From Mycolicibacillus parakoreensis (lineage in GTDB: Bacteria > Actinomycetota > Actinomycetes > Mycobacteriales > Mycobacteriaceae): a stretch of DNA of 64,000 nt. This document shows, one piece after another, positions 10,401-17,031 of this stretch (position 1 is its first letter; each line of letters opens with the position of its first letter). The DNA lies in assembly GCF_022370835.2 (NCBI RefSeq), contig NZ_CP092365.1:1116001-1180000 (forward strand). The letters are read 5' to 3'. The notes below the pieces were generated by a model. It worked only from the letters and a program-made list of their open reading frames with translations. It was not told the DNA's origin and did no database searches. Made by a program: the position numbers and the translations under genes.

Positions 10401-11596
10401 ACCAGATCATCAACCAGGGGCCGTCGTTCGGGGTGCACGTGGTGGTCACCGCCGACCGCGAGTCTGAGTTGCGCCCGCCGGTGCGCAGTGGCTTCGGCTC
10501 CCGCATCGAGCTGCGGCTGTCGGCGGTCGAAGACGCCAAACTGGTGCGTTCGCGCTTCGCCAAGGACGTCCCGGTCAAACCCGGGCGGGGCATGGTTCCG
10601 GTGAACTATGTGCGGCTGGACAGCGACCCGCAGTCCGGGTTGCACACCTTGGTGGCGCGGCCGGCGGCGGCGAGCACCTCCGAGCGGGTGTTCGAATCCG
10701 ACAGCATCGTGCGGGAGGTCGCCCAGGTCGCGACCGGCCGGGCTCGCCCGGTGCGCCGGCTGCCGTCCTGGTTCGAGCTCGACCAGCTGCGTGAGCTGGC
10801 CGCCGCCGATCACCGCGAGGGCGTCGGCGCCGGCGGGATCGCGTGGGCCATCTCCGAACTGGACCTGCAGCCGGTCTATCTGAACTTCGCCGAGAACTCG
10901 CACCTGATGGTCACCGGCCGTCGCGAATGCGGTCGTACCACCACGTTGGCGACGATCATGGCCGAGATCAGCCGGGTGTACGCCCCCGGCGGCAGCACCG
11001 CGCCGCCGACCACCCAACCGAGCGCGCAGGTGTGGCTGATCGACCCGCGCCGCCAGTTGCTGACCACCTTGGGCTCGGACTACATCGAACGGTTCGCCTA
11101 CAACCTCGACGGGGTCAACGCCCTCGTCGACGAGCTGGCGGTCACCCTGGCCGGGCGTGAACCGCCACCGGGGTTGTCGGCGGAGGAGCTGATGAGCCAG
11201 TCCTGGTGGAGCGGGCCGGAGATCTTTTTGATCATCGACGACATCCAGCAGTTGCCGGCCGGCTTCGACTCGCCGCTGCACAAGGCCGCTGCATGGGTCA
11301 ACCGCGCCTCCGACGTCGGCCTGCACGTCATCGCCACCCGCACCTTCGGTGGGTGGGCCTCGGCCGGCAGCGACCCGGTGCTGCGTGCCCTGCACCAGGC
11401 CAACACGCCGCTGTTGGTGATGGACGCCGACCCCGACGAGGGGTTCATCCGCGGCAGGATGAAGGGCGGTCCGCTGCCGCGCGGCCGGGGCCTGCTGATG
11501 GCCGAGGACACCGGGGTGTTCGTCCAGGTGGCGGCGACCGAGTTACGCCGCCCGGCGGCGACCGGAGAACAGCCGGTAGCGAAGCCGACCCCGTGA
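7400..11596 (+). CDS. eccC5: ESX-5 FtsK/SpoIIIE-type secretion ATPase EccC5
   Basis: 1398 aa (Mtb Rv1783 about 1391), one polypeptide as in all ESX-5 loci. Two TM helices at about residues 35-85 are followed by three P-loop ATPase domains: Walker A GTTGSGKST at 502-510, GAGGAGKTT at 871-879 and GRRECGRTT at 1173-1181. In the third the P-loop lysine is replaced by arginine, in keeping with the degenerate distal domains described for EccC. It recognises C-terminal signals of Esx and PE-PPE clients and powers export at the inner membrane. It starts at GTG 7400, overlapping the eccB5 stop (GTGA). Confidence 0.97.
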   Translation: MKRGFARPTPAPAPTVKPENLGLPTPLSVPPPEEKPWWLVVIGVLVVGLVVGMVAMTVASGSRMFLGAGAIFPIFMIGGVAMMMFSGRFGGGQQQMSRPKLDAMRGQFMVMLDRLRRTAGESADSMDANYRWFHPAPRSLTAAVGSNRMWERRPDGMDLNFGVARIGVGMVRPEVTWGEPNDMPTDIELEPVTGKALQEFGHYQSVVYNLPKMVSLLAEPGYALVGEREQVLALVRSVICQLAFSHGPDHLRMIVVSSDVAEWDWVKWLPHFGDPRRHDAAGNARMVYPSVQEFGAEHGDLFAGRGSFMPRFANAQSELPTPHYVIIADVATEEWGYAISGDGIDGMTFIDVTGSSVPACAAPERTLRFTDDHGVIEALPRDRDTWMVIDDNEWFFALADQISVLDAERFAQRMAHWRLAEAYEEIGQRVAYIGARDILSYYGIEDAGSIDFEALWASRSAMLSRDRLRIPFGNRSDNGELLFLDMKSLDEGGDGPHGVMSGTTGSGKSTLVRTVIESLLLAHPPDQLQFVLADLKGGSAVKPFAGVPHVSRIITDLEEDQALMERFLEAMWGEIARRKAVCDTAGADDAREYNEIRARMRARGEDMEPLPMLVVVIDEFYEWFRIMPTAVEVLDSIGRQGRAYWIHLMMASQTIESRAEKLMENMGYRLVLKARTAGAAQAAGVPNAVNLPAQAGLGYFRKSGDEVTRFQAEFLWRDYRRGRSLVDGDAPLTHSVDYIRPQLFTTGFTPVEVAIGGQDIEPVVEQTPPVIEPDEEDEEEHIRTPKVGTVIIDQLRRMDFEPYRLWQPPLDVPLAVDELVNRFLGRPWQENYAADANLIFPVGVIDRPYKHDQPPWTVDTSGPGANLLILGAGGAGKTTALQTLICSAALTHTPEQVQFYCLAYSGTALMTVSGLPHVGGVAGPTDPDGVRRTVAEMLALVRDRKRSFLEYDVASMEVFRARRFGGEPGSVPDDGFADVFLVIDNYRALAEENEVLIEQVNQIINQGPSFGVHVVVTADRESELRPPVRSGFGSRIELRLSAVEDAKLVRSRFAKDVPVKPGRGMVPVNYVRLDSDPQSGLHTLVARPAAASTSERVFESDSIVREVAQVATGRARPVRRLPSWFELDQLRELAAADHREGVGAGGIAWAISELDLQPVYLNFAENSHLMVTGRRECGRTTTLATIMAEISRVYAPGGSTAPPTTQPSAQVWLIDPRRQLLTTLGSDYIERFAYNLDGVNALVDELAVTLAGREPPPGLSAEELMSQSWWSGPEIFLIIDDIQQLPAGFDSPLHKAAAWVNRASDVGLHVIATRTFGGWASAGSDPVLRALHQANTPLLVMDADPDEGFIRGRMKGGPLPRGRGLLMAEDTGVFVQVAATELRRPAATGEQPVAKPTP

Positions 11597-11844
11597 CGGC
11601 GCGCCGGCCGGTGACCGGTGCGCAAAGCGGGTTCGGGTGTGTGCCCGATCACCGGCGGGAGCTTGCTGGGTGGATGTCGGCGAGACCGGCCCGAGGGTTA
11701 ATCGCGCCCTGATTCTTACCGGCGGCACGCACTCCGCGCGGCGGCGCGACCCCCGGGGAGTCGAGCGACGGGCGCGATATCGGCACCGGTGGCCAGCGTT
11801 TTCGGCGGCGCGGCCCGGCGAGTGTGACCGGGCGCGCACTCCGG

Positions 11845-11874
11845 GTGAACAGTGGTCAACGCCGGGTGAACAGT
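11845..11874 (+). promoter_or_regulatory. Direct repeat GTGAACAGT x2, candidate regulator site
   Basis: Two copies of GTGAACAGT (11845-11853 and 11866-11874) are spaced 21 bases start to start, two helical turns. The same pair with the same spacing occurs at 13574-13603, inside a conserved stretch in front of the next PE gene. Both pairs end about 36 bases before a TANNNT -10 element, a typical activator position. The binding protein is unknown. Confidence 0.5.
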
Positions 11875-11909
11875 TGGCGTCCTGGGCTGATCTAACGGAG
11901 TTTGCCCAC

Positions 11910-11915
11910 TAATCT
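11910..11915 (+). promoter_or_regulatory. Putative -10 element for the PE/PPE genes
   Basis: TAATCT, preceded by a conserved TTTGCCC, matches the arrangement TTTGCCC...TAATGT before the PE at 13687. The predicted start of transcription near 11922 would give a leader of about 40 bases before the truncated PE at 11961. The rest of the 364-base gap after eccC5 (11597-11844) shows no gene. Confidence 0.5.
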
Positions 11916-11960
11916 CGGTGCCAGAGTGATTGCTTCGGGCCGTCGAGCGAAGGGGAGTGG

Positions 11961-12041
11961 ATGTCGGTGTTGGCTGCTGAACCGGACTGGTTGACCACTG
12001 CGACGGTGGGCTCCGCGACGGTTGTTTCGGCGGTTGTGTAG
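11961..12041 (+). pseudogene. Truncated PE gene (26 codons)
   Basis: ATG 11961 has a strong AAGGGGAG and opens MSVLAAEPDWLTTA, which matches the start of the intact PE at 13687 (MSLLTVEPELLTAA). After about 15 residues the frame diverges and stops at TAG 12039. Only 29 bases remain before the PPE, so the other 70 or so codons of a PE are deleted, not merely frameshifted. The upstream promoter block is shared with the intact PE gene, supporting descent from a duplicated PE-PPE cassette. It may now act only as a leader peptide for the PPE, which is left without an adjacent PE partner. Confidence 0.7.
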
Positions 12042-12070
12042 GCGATTGTTCAGGTAGGCCAAGGGCGAGC

Positions 12071-13264
12071 ATGTTCATGGACTTCGGGCTGTTGCCGCCC
12101 GAGATCAACGCGATCCGTATCTACACCGGTCCCGGCGCGGCCCCGTTGCTGGCAGCGTCGACGGCCTGGCAGGGACTTGCCGGGGAGTTGAGCGCGGCGT
12201 CGGCGGCGTATCAGGGTGAGATCAGTGGCCTGGCGGCGGGCTGGCACGGCGTGGGCAGTGAGCGCATGACCGCGGCGGCCGCGCCGCACATCCGGTGGTT
12301 GAACCAGATGTCGGCGCAGGCCGAGCAGGTGGCTCTGCAGGCGGCGGCGCAGGCGGCCTCCTACGAGGCGGCGTTCGTGTCGACCACCCCACCGCCGGTC
12401 ATCGCGGCCAACCGCAGTCTGAACATGTCGCTGATCGCGACCAACATCCTCGGGCAGAACACCCCGGCGATCATGGCGACCGAGGCGTTGTACCTGGAGA
12501 TGTGGGCGCAGTGCGCCGCGGCGATGTACGCCTATGCGGCGGCCACCGAACAGTCCAGTGCGTTGCCGCAGTTCAGTCCGGACCAGCAGAACACCAATCC
12601 GGCCGGGCAGGCATCCCAGGCGCTGTCGGCCGGTAAGGCCGGAGCCGACACCGCGACGCGGACCGTGCTGGGCAGCATGGGCACCTCCACCGGAGGCCAG
12701 ACCGGTGCCGCCGGCGCCGCGCAGGGCACGTTTCCGATCCTGGGTGCCCTGCCCGAATCGTGGAGCAAATACCTTCCCGGCCTCAGCGACTTGGGTGGGG
12801 CCCCCTACGATTCGCTCGCCGTCGGCTACCACCTCATGTCGGTGATTTCGTCCATCGCGCCGGCACTGCTGGCGCCGGCGTCGATGACCGGTGGCGCGAC
12901 CGGGGGGCTGCTCGGCGGCACCGGCGTAATCACGCCGGGACTGCTGGGGGGCTGGGGCAACGCCGGAGCGTTGGGTGCCGCGCGGGCCGCGGCGCCGATC
13001 GCGGCGAAACTGGCCGGCTCGCCGCGGTTGGGCGGATTGTCGGTGCCGGGCAGTTGGGCCGCCGCCGCCAAGGGGCTCACCCCCGGCGGGGGTCTGTCGT
13101 CGGCGGCCGCCGGTGTCGGCGGGTCCCACGGTGCCGGGCCGATGCTCGGCGGGATGCCGTTGGCGGGCATGCGCGGGGCGGGCCAGGGGGCGGCCGGCGG
13201 CGACGGCGTCGTCCGCGTGGGGCCCCGCCCGTTCGTCATGTCGCGACCGCTCTCCGCCGGCTAG
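12071..13264 (+). CDS. PPE family protein (PPE-SVP type), ESX-5 locus copy 1
   Basis: 397 aa. The PPE domain (residues 1-180) opens with FMDFGLLPPEIN and contains the WxG-like and conserved MWAQCAAAMYAYAA segments; the C-terminal half is Gly/Ala-rich with the SVP signature GGLSVPGSWAAAA near residue 320. This places it with the PPE25-27 group at the Mtb ESX-5 locus. PPE proteins pair with PE partners and are exported by ESX-5. ATG 12071 has AGGGCGAG upstream; ATG 12077 (MDFG) is equally possible. Its expected PE partner is truncated, so it may pair with the PE at 13687. It is closely related to the PPE at 14017. Confidence 0.93.
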   Translation: MFMDFGLLPPEINAIRIYTGPGAAPLLAASTAWQGLAGELSAASAAYQGEISGLAAGWHGVGSERMTAAAAPHIRWLNQMSAQAEQVALQAAAQAASYEAAFVSTTPPPVIAANRSLNMSLIATNILGQNTPAIMATEALYLEMWAQCAAAMYAYAAATEQSSALPQFSPDQQNTNPAGQASQALSAGKAGADTATRTVLGSMGTSTGGQTGAAGAAQGTFPILGALPESWSKYLPGLSDLGGAPYDSLAVGYHLMSVISSIAPALLAPASMTGGATGGLLGGTGVITPGLLGGWGNAGALGAARAAAPIAAKLAGSPRLGGLSVPGSWAAAAKGLTPGGGLSSAAAGVGGSHGAGPMLGGMPLAGMRGAGQGAAGGDGVVRVGPRPFVMSRPLSAG

Positions 13265-13573
13265 CGACCGGCCGGTCTGCCGCTGATCGGCGCGGCTCGG
13301 CTCCCGGCCCGACTCGGGTGCACTGTGACGCGGCGCGCATCGGCCGGCGACCGTGGCTCCGATCACCGTGAAAACGTTGCTGGGTGGCGGTCGCCGACGC
13401 CCGGTCACCGGGTTTGTCGCGCCCTGAATTTTTCTCGCGGCGGGCGGCGATCGGCCCCGCGCCCGACGGTGTCCGGTCGCCTCCCGTCATCGCCGTCGAT
13501 GTTAAATCGACACAGGTGGCCAGCGTTTTTCGGGGGTCTGCGGCACCGGTGGATTACCGGACCGTTACCCAAG

Positions 13574-13603
13574 GTGAACAGTTGTCGACGTCGGGTGAAC
13601 AGT
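13574..13603 (+). promoter_or_regulatory. Direct repeat GTGAACAGT x2, second copy
   Basis: GTGAACAGT at 13574-13582 and 13595-13603, again 21 bases apart. The flanks (GGCGTCCTG downstream, GGTGGCCAGCGTTTT further upstream) also match the region before 11961, so the whole promoter block was duplicated with the PE-PPE cassette. The remainder of the gap 13265-13573 shows no gene. Confidence 0.5.
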
Positions 13604-13638
13604 AGGCGTCCTGAGCTGATCCGGGCGAGTTTGCCCTC

Positions 13639-13644
13639 TAATGT
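13639..13644 (+). promoter_or_regulatory. Putative -10 element for PE/PPE/esx genes
   Basis: TAATGT at the same distance from the GTGAACAGT repeats as its twin at 11910, with a predicted transcription start about 35 bases before the PE start at 13687. It could drive the PE-PPE-esxM-esxN unit separately from the eccB5 promoter. Confidence 0.45.
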
Positions 13645-13686
13645 CTGGGGCAGAGAGATTGCTGCTGACAATCGGGAGAGGATGCA

Positions 13687-13986
13687 ATGTCGTTGTTGAC
13701 GGTTGAGCCGGAGCTGTTGACCGCTGCGGCCTTCGAGTTGGAGTCGATCGGTACCGCGCTGAACGCCGGGAACGCGGCTGCGGCGGCACCGACGACGGGT
13801 GTGGTTCCGGCGGCGGTCGACGACGTGTCGACGTTCGCGGCGTCACGGTTCGCCCAGGCGGGTCAGATGTATCAGGCGGTGGCGGCCCAGGCTGCGGCGA
13901 TCCACGAGGAGTTCGTGGCGACGTTGCAGGCCAGCGCGGGATCGTATGCGCTGACCGAAGCCGCGAACCGGGCGTCGGTTCTTTAG
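13687..13986 (+). CDS. PE family protein, ESX-5 locus
   Basis: 99 aa, the length of a stand-alone PE domain protein (PE18/PE19 group in Mtb). It opens MSLLTVEPELLTAAAFELES and has the two-helix hairpin with the YxxxD/E-type secretion signal region near the C-terminus (YALTEAANRAS). ATG 13687 follows GGGAGAGGATGCA. PE proteins heterodimerise with a PPE; the PPE at 14017 starts 30 bases downstream, so they are a probable pair exported by ESX-5 with EspG5 as chaperone. Confidence 0.94.
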   Translation: MSLLTVEPELLTAAAFELESIGTALNAGNAAAAAPTTGVVPAAVDDVSTFAASRFAQAGQMYQAVAAQAAAIHEEFVATLQASAGSYALTEAANRASVL

Positions 13987-14016
13987 GCGGTTCTCCGGAT
14001 AGATCGAGGGTCAGTC

Positions 14017-15150
14017 ATGTTCATGGACTTCGGGGCAGTACCTCCCGAGATCAATGCGGCCCGGATATACACCGGTCCGGGCGCGGCGCCACTGCTGGAG
14101 GCGGCGTCGGCGTGGCAGGCTTTGGCCAAGGAATTGAGCACCGCGGCGGCGGCCTACCAGAGCCAGGTCAGTGGCCTGACGGCGAAATGGCACGGTCTGT
14201 CGGGCCAGCGGATGGCGGCGGCGGCGGCGCCGCACATTCAGTGGTTGAACCAGACGTCGGCGCAGGCGGGGCAGGCCGGCATGCAGGCGGCCACCCAGGC
14301 GGCCGCCTACGAGACCGCGTTCGCGTCGATGGTGCCGCCCCCGGTGATCGCGGCCAACCGCAGCCAGAAGATGGCGCTGATCTCGACGAATTTCCTCAAC
14401 CGCAACGCGCCGGCGATCATGGCCACCGACGCGGCGTACATGCAGATGTGGGAGCAGTGCGCGGCGGCGATGTACAGCTACGCGGCGAGCACCGAGCAGT
14501 CCAGTACGCTCCCGCAGTTCAGTGTCGACCGGGAGAACACCAACCAGTCCTCCCAGGCGGCAGCCACCGCCAAGGCCGCCGCCGATGGCGCTGCAGGGGC
14601 GGAGGACAAGGCCACCAACCCGGTGACCGATTACCTCAGCAACCTGTACGACGGGTACACGCCCAACGACGCGCTCAACGACACCCTCGAACCGCCCTAC
14701 CGTCTGGCCGGCATCTTCAAAAACAGCCAGGGGCTGCTCCAGAGCATGACCAAGACGTCGAGTTCGTCCAGCGATGCCGTCAGCGATGCGGTCACCGGGC
14801 CCACCATGGTGACGATCCCGGGGTTGGCCGCCGCGATGGGACAGGGCGGCGGCGCGCTGGGGTCGGCACCGGCGGCGTCCGCGCCCCTGTCGGCGAGCAT
14901 GGCCAACGCGTCCCGGTTGGGCGGGCTGTCGGTGCCGGGCGGCTGGGCCGGGGCCGCCAAGGCGCTCAACCCCACACTGGCCGCACCCAACCTCGGTTCG
15001 GCGCTGAGCACGCCGAACACGGCGGGGCACATGCTGGGTGGGGTGCCACTGTCCGGGGCCGGCGCCGGTGCCGGTCGCGGCATCGGCGATGGTGTCCTGC
15101 GGATCGGGCCCCGCTCGTTCACCATGCCACGACCGCTGTCTGCCGGGTAA
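14017..15150 (+). CDS. PPE family protein (PPE-SVP type), ESX-5 locus copy 2
   Basis: 377 aa. PPE domain at residues 1-180 (FMDFGAVPPEINAARIYTGP), hydrophobic tip segment, and C-terminal SVP motif GGLSVPGGWAGAA near residue 310. The end PRSFTMPRPLSAG matches that of the PPE at 12071, confirming duplication. The middle region (residues 180-260) differs and is rich in Ala, Asp and Ser. It follows the PE at 13687 by 30 bases as a PE-PPE pair. It is probably an ESX-5 substrate displayed at or beyond the outer membrane. Confidence 0.94.
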   Translation: MFMDFGAVPPEINAARIYTGPGAAPLLEAASAWQALAKELSTAAAAYQSQVSGLTAKWHGLSGQRMAAAAAPHIQWLNQTSAQAGQAGMQAATQAAAYETAFASMVPPPVIAANRSQKMALISTNFLNRNAPAIMATDAAYMQMWEQCAAAMYSYAASTEQSSTLPQFSVDRENTNQSSQAAATAKAAADGAAGAEDKATNPVTDYLSNLYDGYTPNDALNDTLEPPYRLAGIFKNSQGLLQSMTKTSSSSSDAVSDAVTGPTMVTIPGLAAAMGQGGGALGSAPAASAPLSASMANASRLGGLSVPGGWAGAAKALNPTLAAPNLGSALSTPNTAGHMLGGVPLSGAGAGAGRGIGDGVLRIGPRSFTMPRPLSAG

Positions 15151-15244
15151 CGGGAAAGGGGCGTATCAACCAGCGGATATGCGATCATTGTCGGTAAGAA
15201 AAACAGCAGGAACGACACGACTTTTCCAGTAAGGAGTTGCCAAG

Positions 15245-15541
15245 ATGGCTTCGCGTTTGATGACTGATCCGCAGTTGATGCGGGATATGGCCGGCCGGTT
15301 TGAGGTGCATGCTCAGACGGTTGAGGATGAGGCGCGGCGGATGTTCGCGTCGTCGCAGAGTATTTCGGGGGCCGGGTGGACCGGGATCGCCGAGCGGACG
15401 TCGTTGGACACGATGGGGCAGATGCAGACGGCGTTTCGCAACATCGTGAACATGCTGCACGGGGTGCGTGACGGGTTGGTGCGTGACGCGAACGTCTATG
15501 AGCAGCAGGAAGCCGCGGCGCAGTCGTCGCTGAGCAGCTGA
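15245..15541 (+). CDS. esxM: ESAT-6-like WXG100 protein EsxM
   Basis: 98 aa, very close to Mtb EsxM (Rv1792 group): [20 protein letters not shown], a W-x-G-type turn (GAGWTGIAE) and the C-terminal secretion motif region YEQQEAAAQ. It forms a helical-hairpin heterodimer with EsxN and is exported by ESX-5. ATG 15245 has AAGGAG 8 bases upstream. A second copy with an identical protein sequence is at 25350-25646. Confidence 0.96.
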   Translation: MASRLMTDPQLMRDMAGRFEVHAQTVEDEARRMFASSQSISGAGWTGIAERTSLDTMGQMQTAFRNIVNMLHGVRDGLVRDANVYEQQEAAAQSSLSS

Positions 15542-15570
15542 GATCCGACTTTTATCGAAGGGATTTGACG

Positions 15571-15855
15571 ATGACGATTAACTACCAGTTCGGTGATGTC
15601 AATGCTCATGGGGCGTTGATCAAGGCGCAGGCGGCGTCGTTGGAGGCCGAGCATCAGGCGATCATCCGCGATGTGGTGGCGGCCGGGGACTTCTGGGGTG
15701 GTGCCGGTTCGGCGGCCTGCCAGGAGTTCATCACCCAGTTGGGTCGCAACTTCCAGGTGATCTACCAGCAGGCGGCCACCCACGGCTCCAAGGTGCAAAA
15801 CGCCGGCAACAACATGGCTTCCACCGATTCGGCGGTCGGCTCCAGCTGGCTCTAA
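15571..15855 (+). CDS. esxN: ESAT-6-like WXG100 protein EsxN
   Basis: 94 aa, matching Mtb EsxN: MTINYQFGDVNAHGALIKAQ, W-G turn DFWGGAGS and C-terminal DSAVGSSWL. It is the partner of EsxM and an ESX-5 substrate. ATG 15571 is preferred over TTG 15565 because it reproduces the known N-terminus; AAGGGA lies 8 bases upstream. A large stem-loop follows at once. An identical protein is encoded at 25676-25960. Confidence 0.96.
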   Translation: MTINYQFGDVNAHGALIKAQAASLEAEHQAIIRDVVAAGDFWGGAGSAACQEFITQLGRNFQVIYQQAATHGSKVQNAGNNMASTDSAVGSSWL

Positions 15856-15865
15856 CCTCAACCCC

Positions 15866-15900
15866 AACGCGGCAGCACACGCCGAGTGTGCTGCCGCGTT
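15866..15900 (+). terminator. 15-bp perfect stem-loop after esxN
   Basis: Arms AACGCGGCAGCACAC (15866-15880) and GTGTGCTGCCGCGTT (15886-15900) pair perfectly around the loop GCCGA. There is no long T-run, so it may be a weak terminator, an attenuator or an RNA-stabilising 3' end that keeps esxMN transcript levels above those of espG5-eccA5. It is absent after the second esxN copy. Confidence 0.65.
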
Positions 15901-15934
15901 GCGGCGTCCCGGCCAGACCAACCCCGGAGTAGCG

Positions 15935-16897
15935 ATGGAGCAACAACACAGCCGTACCGACATCACCGTCAACGTCGAAGGCTTTTGGCTTCTGCAAGCG
16001 TTGTTGGACATCCGTCACGTGGCACCGGAGCTGCGTTGCCGGCCGTTCGTGTCGACGTCGGAATCCACCGACTGGCTCAAAGAGCACCCCGGCATGGCGG
16101 TGATGCGCGAGCAGGGCATCGTCGTCGACGACGACCTCACCGTCAACGAGGAGGTCGCCGAACGGATGGGGGTGCTGGCCGTGCCCGACATCGAGGTGGT
16201 GGCGCTGCTGTCCTACGGCAAACTGCGCTACGGCGTCAGTGAGGACGCGATCCAGCGACACCAGGACAACCCCGACCAGGGGGAGCAGCCCGCCGTCGAT
16301 GACAAACAGGTCGGCTCCCGCGACATCCCCGACAATGAGTTCCGGGTGGTACTGGCCCGCCGTGACGACCACTGGGTCTCGGCGGTGCGGGTCGGCACCG
16401 ACATCACCGTCGATGACGTGTCGGTCGACGATGCCGCGTCGATCGCCGCGCTGGTGACCGGCGCCATGGAGTCGATCAACCACGCGGACCCGGCGGTGAT
16501 CACCGCGGTCAATGTGCCGCTCGACGAGATGCTGTCGGTCACCAAAGCCTGGCAGGCCGCCGGGTTCAACGTGTTCTCCAGCGGCGATCTCCGCCGCATC
16601 GGACTCACCGCGGCAACGATCGCCGCCCTCGGCCAGGCCTTGTCCGAACCGGCGGCGGAGGCGGCGATCTACGCGCGCCAGTATCGCGACGACGCCCGCG
16701 AGTCCAGCGCGTCGGTGCTCTCGCTCAAGGACGGGTCGGCGGGCCGCCTGGCGATGTATCAGCAGGCCCGTACCGTCGGATCCAGCCAGAAGTGGCTGGC
16801 GATCTGCCCGGCCACCCCGCAGCTGGTGCAGGTGGGTGTGCAGACGGTGCTCGACACCGTGCCGTTCGGATCGTGGAAGACCCATCGGCGGGTCTGA
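15935..16897 (+). CDS. espG5: ESX-5 PE-PPE chaperone EspG5
   Basis: 320 aa, cytosolic. EspG5 binds the tip of PPE proteins in PE-PPE dimers and keeps them soluble for ESX-5 (family knowledge). ATG 15935 gives MEQQHSRTDITVNVEGFWLL, near-identical to the Mtb Rv1794 start; the frame is open for 36 bases upstream without an RBS. The family core (SRDIPDNEFRVVLARR, ICPATPQLVQVGVQTVLDT) is intact. It is about 20 residues longer than the Mtb protein, apparently because of a polar insertion around residues 105-125 (QRHQDNPDQGEQPAV). It lies between the esx genes and the membrane-complex genes, as in Mtb. Confidence 0.94.
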   Translation: MEQQHSRTDITVNVEGFWLLQALLDIRHVAPELRCRPFVSTSESTDWLKEHPGMAVMREQGIVVDDDLTVNEEVAERMGVLAVPDIEVVALLSYGKLRYGVSEDAIQRHQDNPDQGEQPAVDDKQVGSRDIPDNEFRVVLARRDDHWVSAVRVGTDITVDDVSVDDAASIAALVTGAMESINHADPAVITAVNVPLDEMLSVTKAWQAAGFNVFSSGDLRRIGLTAATIAALGQALSEPAAEAAIYARQYRDDARESSASVLSLKDGSAGRLAMYQQARTVGSSQKWLAICPATPQLVQVGVQTVLDTVPFGSWKTHRRV

Positions 16898-16959
16898 GCG
16901 GATCGCCGCCCGGGGGTGATCGGCGGGCCCGGCGGGATGCCGTCGGCGCCGCCCGACTC

Positions 16960-16965
16960 TAGGAT
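16960..16965 (+). promoter_or_regulatory. Putative -10 element inside ESX-5, before eccD5
   Basis: TAGGAT (TANNNT type) lies in the 130-base gap between espG5 and eccD5, 9 bases before ATG 16975. It suggests an internal promoter allowing eccD5-mycP5-eccE5-eccA5 to be transcribed independently of the PE/PPE genes. Confidence 0.4.
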
Positions 16966-16974
16966 GACAACGAC

Positions 16975-17031
16975 ATGACGAACCACGAGGTAGAGCAGAT
17001 GAATTCGGACTTGCAGCCGGTGCGGCGATGA
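16975..17031 (+). CDS. Candidate upstream ORF coupled to eccD5 (18 aa)
   Basis: ATG 16975 opens the 18-residue frame MTNHEVEQMNSDLQPVRR, whose stop TGA (17029-17031) overlaps the eccD5 start as ATGA. eccD5 has no visible Shine-Dalgarno of its own, so reinitiation from this ORF is a plausible way to translate it. The TAGGAT 9 bases upstream could make the ORF leaderless. Not confirmed as translated. Confidence 0.45.
   Translation: MTNHEVEQMNSDLQPVRR

Noticed and set aside
10916..10942. Arg in place of Lys in the third Walker A of EccC5 as a novel mutation
   Set aside because: Degenerate distal ATPase domains are usual in EccC proteins, and I believe Mtb EccC5 has the same GRRECGRTT motif.
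11597..12070. cyp143 and ferredoxin expected between eccC5 and the PPE genes, as in Mtb
   Set aside because: Neither is present nor leaves a visible remnant; the gap holds only the promoter block and the truncated PE.
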